The notes beneath the pieces were generated by a model. The model made no database searches and was not told the origin of the DNA. It was given only the letters and a program-made list of their open reading frames with translations. This document shows positions 61,122 to 64,000 of a stretch of 64,000 nt of DNA, one piece after another. How positions within the stretch are numbered: position 1 is the first letter of the stretch; each line of letters opens with the position of its first letter. The stretch covers positions 310,001-374,000 of the forward strand of contig NZ_VIWT01000005.1 in the NCBI RefSeq assembly GCF_007829815.1, given 5' to 3'. Source of the DNA: Kitasatospora viridis. Lineage in GTDB: Bacteria > Actinomycetota > Actinomycetes > Streptomycetales > Streptomycetaceae. A program made the translations under genes and the position numbers.

Positions 61122-61778
61122 TCAGACGGTCAGCGAGGGGAACGGCCAGCGGCGCACCCGCATCGGCAACCACCAGGCCAGGCCCGCCTGTTCGGTGATC
61201 AGGCCGGCCTCCGTGAAGTCCCGGCGGACGGCCGCCGGCAGGCGCCCGGCCTCGGCCCCCTCGGACAGCGCCTCGATCTCGGCGAGGTGCTCGGGATCGT
61301 CGATGGTGAACAACTCCAGCGTGCCGAACCGCCGGTCGCGCACCTCGACGAACCCGGGGCCGCGCCGGAAGACGCACCGGCTGGGGAAGTACCCGTCCCG
61401 CCAGCGGGCGGCCACCTCCGGCGGCGCGCCGAGCACCTCCTGCGGCGGGTAGAGGTGGTGGAACAGGCCGGACGCCGCGCAGCCGTCCGCGCAGCGGGCG
61501 CGCCAACGCACGGCCAGCCCCTGGCTGGTGGCCTCCCGGACGAACAGCAGCGCCTGCGCGGCCGCGGCGGGAGCGTCGCGGCAGAGCGCGACCGGCTCGA
61601 CCAGCCGCACGCAGCGCACGCCCGACCGGTGCAGCTCGGTGACCTCGGACCGGGCCGGGGCGCGCAGCCCGCGCACCCCGAGCGCGATGCCGGGCAGCCG
61701 CTGCACCGCCGGGTCGTAGTCGAGCCACAACTCCACCTCCAGGGCGGGTGTTTCGAGCTCAGCCGAGCGCGTCGACAT
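61122..61778 (-). CDS. DUF5825 family protein
   Basis: This 218-aa protein begins with an acidic strand-rich part (EVELWLDYDPAVQRLPGIALGV in pieces) and has LYPPQEVLG, FVEVRDRRFGTLELFTIDDPEH in pieces and a final WWLPMRVRRWPF. I recognise this as the DUF5825 type that accompanies radical SAM RiPP enzymes. Function unknown. Its ATG lies 20 nt inside the radical SAM gene end with AAGGGGG upstream, so the two are coupled. Confidence 0.75.
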   Translation of the reverse strand: MSTRSAELETPALEVELWLDYDPAVQRLPGIALGVRGLRAPARSEVTELHRSGVRCVRLVEPVALCRDAPAAAAQALLFVREATSQGLAVRWRARCADGCAASGLFHHLYPPQEVLGAPPEVAARWRDGYFPSRCVFRRGPGFVEVRDRRFGTLELFTIDDPEHLAEIEALSEGAEAGRLPAAVRRDFTEAGLITEQAGLAWWLPMRVRRWPFPSLTV

Positions 61779-63756
61779 GGCGCCCCCTTCCGGTGTCGGG
61801 AGCCTGGTCCGGCTCGGCGGCGGTGGGCGCGTGCCGGTGCTCGACCCGCATCAGCACCTGGTTGTCGGACTCGACCGCCACCTGCAGCCAGCGCTCCCCG
61901 TCGTGGAAGAGCAGCCCCAGGGCTTCCCAGTGCGGCAGCAGCGACGCGACAGTCGCTGCGCCGCCCGGCAGGCGGGCGGCCAGCGCAGCCGGCGAACGCG
62001 GCTGGTCCAGCAGCCGGAACAGTGCGAGCTCCACCGGATCGGTCAGCTCCAGCACCCGCCAGTCGTACCCGGGGCGGGAGTTGGCCAGCACGATCCGCTC
62101 GCCGGTGTCCAGGTAGCTCAGCCTGCTGTCCGGGAACCGCGCGCGCCAGCCGTCCACCGCGGCCGTCAGCCGGTCCGCCAGCGCCTCGTCGATGCCGCGT
62201 GCAGCAGTGGTGAACACATAGGCCAGATCGGCCAGTTCACCCTCCGGGAGGCGGTAGGTGGCCCGGTACTGGTAGGCCGGGCGGGTGAGCTCGAAGCCCA
62301 GCTCGGGCCGGCTGAAGTAGGGGCTGAAGCGCTCGATCACGATGCGGCCCGCGCCGGTCGGCGGATCCAGGTGGTGCAGTGCCGGCAGCTGCCGCAGCAC
62401 CGACTCGTAGTCGGCCGGCCGCTCCCCGGGGAACCCGTAGAGGTAGTTCCAGGTCACCGAGACGCCGGCGCTCTGCGCGTCCCGCAGCGCGCGGACGTTC
62501 TGACAGCCCGTCACACCCTTGTCCATGATCTTCAGGACCCGGCTGCTCAGGCTCTCGATGCCCGGCTGCACCTGCACCGCCCCCGCGTCGCCCAGCAGTT
62601 GGAACTGCTCGCGGCGCAGGTTGGCCTTGATCTCGAAGTGCAGCCGCAGGTCCACCGGCAGCTCGGCGAGTGGCCGCAGCACGGTCTCGAAGTAGCCCAT
62701 GTCCAGGATGTTGTCGACCACGTAGACGTCCAGCAGTTGGTGCCGTTCGGCCAGCGACAGCACCTCGTGCAGGAAGTCCGCCGGCCGCTTGGAGCGGAAC
62801 TCCATCGAGGAGCCGTTGAGCCCGCAGAAGGTGCAGTGGTGCTTCTCGCCCCACCAGCAGCCGCGGGACCCCTCCAGGACCAGCTTCGGCTCCACCCAGC
62901 GGGCCGCCACCGAGGCGTCCAGCCGCTCGAAGAAGCCGTCGTAGCGCGGGGTGAGGATCGCGGCGGGCGGCAGCGGCCGGGTCGCCATCGGGTTGGCCTG
63001 CGGGACGCCGTGCTCGTCGCGCCAGCACAGCCCGGGCACGCCGGCCGGCCCGGCCGGCCTGGCCGCACCGGCGGCGGGCTCGGCGAGCAGGTCGAGCAGG
63101 GCGGGGAAGGCCAGTTCGCCCTCGCCGCGCACGACGAAGTCCAGGAACGGGAAGTTGCGGTGCAGTGCGGCCCCCTGCGGCCCGTCGCAGTTCGCGCCGC
63201 CGAACACCGTCCGGACCTGCGGGGCCACCCGCTTGAGCAGGCGGGCCGCCGCGAGGCTGGCGGCGTTCTGCTGGAAGGTGGTGCTGAACCCGACCAGGTC
63301 GGGCGGGTCCGCGGCGATCGAGTCGACCAGGCGGACGATGAACTCGGGGGCCGTGGCGCGGGTGGCCAGCGCCAGCTCGGTCTCCTGCAGGCTCGCGCCG
63401 TTGGCGGCGAGGAACCGGAGGTACTCCTCGAACTCCGCTGCCGGGTCGAGGCCGGGGTAGCGGCCCGGGTCGGTGTGGGCGCCCTGCTCGGTGGCGTCCG
63501 GCTCGGCGGCGTCCGGGTAGAGCGCTCCGGCGAACACCCAGTCCCCGGCGCCCTGGAAGTAGGACCGCTCGGAGAAGTAGGTGTAGTCCGCCAGGCCGAA
63601 CCCGGCGTGCTCGGCCGCCCAGTCGGCGTACTCCAGGTTGGCGTAGCGCACCTCGACCCGGTGGCCGGCCCGTTCGGCGGCCGCGCGCAGGATGCCCAGC
63701 GCCAGCGACGGCATGTCGAGCGCGCCCCACGGCATGTGCACCAGAACGATACGCAT
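61759..63756 (-). CDS. B12-type radical SAM RiPP maturation enzyme
   Basis: This 665-aa enzyme has an N-terminal B12-binding-like Rossmann domain (about 1-210, opening MRIVLVHMPWGALDMPSLALG in part, then VGFSTTFQQNA and VFGGANCDG). The radical SAM core has the cluster motif CWWGEKHHCTFC (CX7CX2C, Cys near 299, 307, 310), the spacing of ribosomal-peptide maturation protein 1 rather than CX3CX2C. A C-terminal domain of about 140 residues follows. I chose the ATG at 63756 over 63894 because it gives the conserved family start with GCAGGA upstream. Members probably C-methylate precursor peptides. First clear gene of the operon. Confidence 0.88.
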   Translation of the reverse strand: MRIVLVHMPWGALDMPSLALGILRAAAERAGHRVEVRYANLEYADWAAEHAGFGLADYTYFSERSYFQGAGDWVFAGALYPDAAEPDATEQGAHTDPGRYPGLDPAAEFEEYLRFLAANGASLQETELALATRATAPEFIVRLVDSIAADPPDLVGFSTTFQQNAASLAAARLLKRVAPQVRTVFGGANCDGPQGAALHRNFPFLDFVVRGEGELAFPALLDLLAEPAAGAARPAGPAGVPGLCWRDEHGVPQANPMATRPLPPAAILTPRYDGFFERLDASVAARWVEPKLVLEGSRGCWWGEKHHCTFCGLNGSSMEFRSKRPADFLHEVLSLAERHQLLDVYVVDNILDMGYFETVLRPLAELPVDLRLHFEIKANLRREQFQLLGDAGAVQVQPGIESLSSRVLKIMDKGVTGCQNVRALRDAQSAGVSVTWNYLYGFPGERPADYESVLRQLPALHHLDPPTGAGRIVIERFSPYFSRPELGFELTRPAYQYRATYRLPEGELADLAYVFTTAARGIDEALADRLTAAVDGWRARFPDSRLSYLDTGERIVLANSRPGYDWRVLELTDPVELALFRLLDQPRSPAALAARLPGGAATVASLLPHWEALGLLFHDGERWLQVAVESDNQVLMRVEHRHAPTAAEPDQAPDTGRGRHVDALG

Positions 63757-63926
63757 GGTCCTGCTTCCGTCGACGGACGTGTGACCGGGGCGGCCGGGCT
63801 CGGCCGGGCTCGGTCGGGGGAGACCGAGGTGCCGCTCCGGGGCGGTGGCTCCGGAGCGGCGGTGCTCAGCTGCGCGCTGCCGTGCGGTGCTCATGCTTGC
63901 GTGGTGCTCGACTGGCTACCGCTCGC

Positions 63927-64000
63927 CTACTTGCTCTCGGCGGCCGGCTTGCGCTCGCCCTTGAGGGCGGGCTTGACGGGAGCGGCCTTGGTGATGTCGA
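63927..64000 (-). CDS. C-terminus of a small lysine-rich ORF, candidate RiPP precursor (partial)
   Basis: Only 23 codons and the TAG stop are in the window; the 5' part lies beyond the right edge. The tail reads DITKAAPVKPALKGERKP then AAESK, with strong GC bias at third positions (22 of 23 codons). It lies 170 nt upstream of the radical SAM gene, on the same strand, where precursor genes commonly sit. Whether it is a precursor or the end of a larger protein cannot be decided here. Confidence 0.5.
   Translation of the reverse strand, partial: DITKAAPVKPALKGERKPAAESK

Noticed and set aside
63757..63894. Longer start for the radical SAM enzyme at 63894
   Set aside because: The extra 46 residues are low-complexity Arg/Pro/Ser sequence. 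The conserved family start MRIVLVHMPWG begins at 63756 with a ribosome site.

Overview
The window is very GC-rich DNA, with coding strands showing almost exclusively G or C at third codon positions. It carries modular polyketide synthases, an AfsR-type regulator, a Scr1-type helix-turn-helix/DUF397 locus, and frequent GTG starts with ATGA/GTGA gene overlaps. All of this points to a Streptomycetaceae actinomycete (Streptomyces or Kitasatospora). Functions are read from motifs in the translations; no database search was run.

Region 1 (1-26751): a type I polyketide cluster. Three PKS genes run leftwards. The first (19610-11199) has a KSQ loading module (KSQ-AT-ACP) and module 1 (KS-AT-DH-KR-ACP). 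The second (11194-6281) is module 2 (KS-AT-KR-ACP). The third (6230 to beyond the left edge) is module 3 (KS-AT-DH-KR-ACP) plus the start of module 4. The ATs read malonyl (loading, 1, 2) and methylmalonyl (3). Facing away is a rightward operon: enoyl-CoA carboxylase/reductase (CCR homologue), cytochrome P450, fatty acyl-AMP ligase, KAS III and an SsuD-like monooxygenase. CCR, acyl ligase and KAS III together look like an alkylmalonyl-CoA extender-unit cassette.

Region 2 (26754-33541): a GNAT gene, then a sulfur-type regulatory leader made of a SAM riboswitch and a 45-aa leader peptide. It precedes an operon of four luciferase-like flavin monooxygenases and an FMN reductase, best read as organosulfur scavenging.

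Region 3 (33642-42007): small genes. They include secreted proteins, a Scr1-type HTH / DUF397 / HATPase locus with repeated palindromes in its divergent promoter, a DUF2716 protein, and an aldo/keto reductase. A three-gene operon encodes a secreted protein, a GT2-GT25 fusion glycosyltransferase and a PqqD-like protein.

Region 4 (42160-54408): an AfsR/SARP regulator is divergent from a six-gene array: MoxR ATPase, three vWA/beta-propeller (bpX-like) proteins, a second MoxR ATPase, and a zincin-vWA (DUF2201-like) protein. This resembles the MoxR-vWA-beta-propeller ternary conflict systems, known mainly from computation. It is the strongest candidate here for an uncharacterised system.

Region 5 (54449-64000): a Tat-exported glutaminase-A-like protein with a ricin-type lectin tail, a GNAT-AAA ATPase fusion, and a leftward RiPP-like operon. 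That operon has a B12-type radical SAM enzyme, a DUF5825 protein, a P450 and an MFS exporter. The C-terminus of a small lysine-rich ORF at the right edge may be its precursor peptide.
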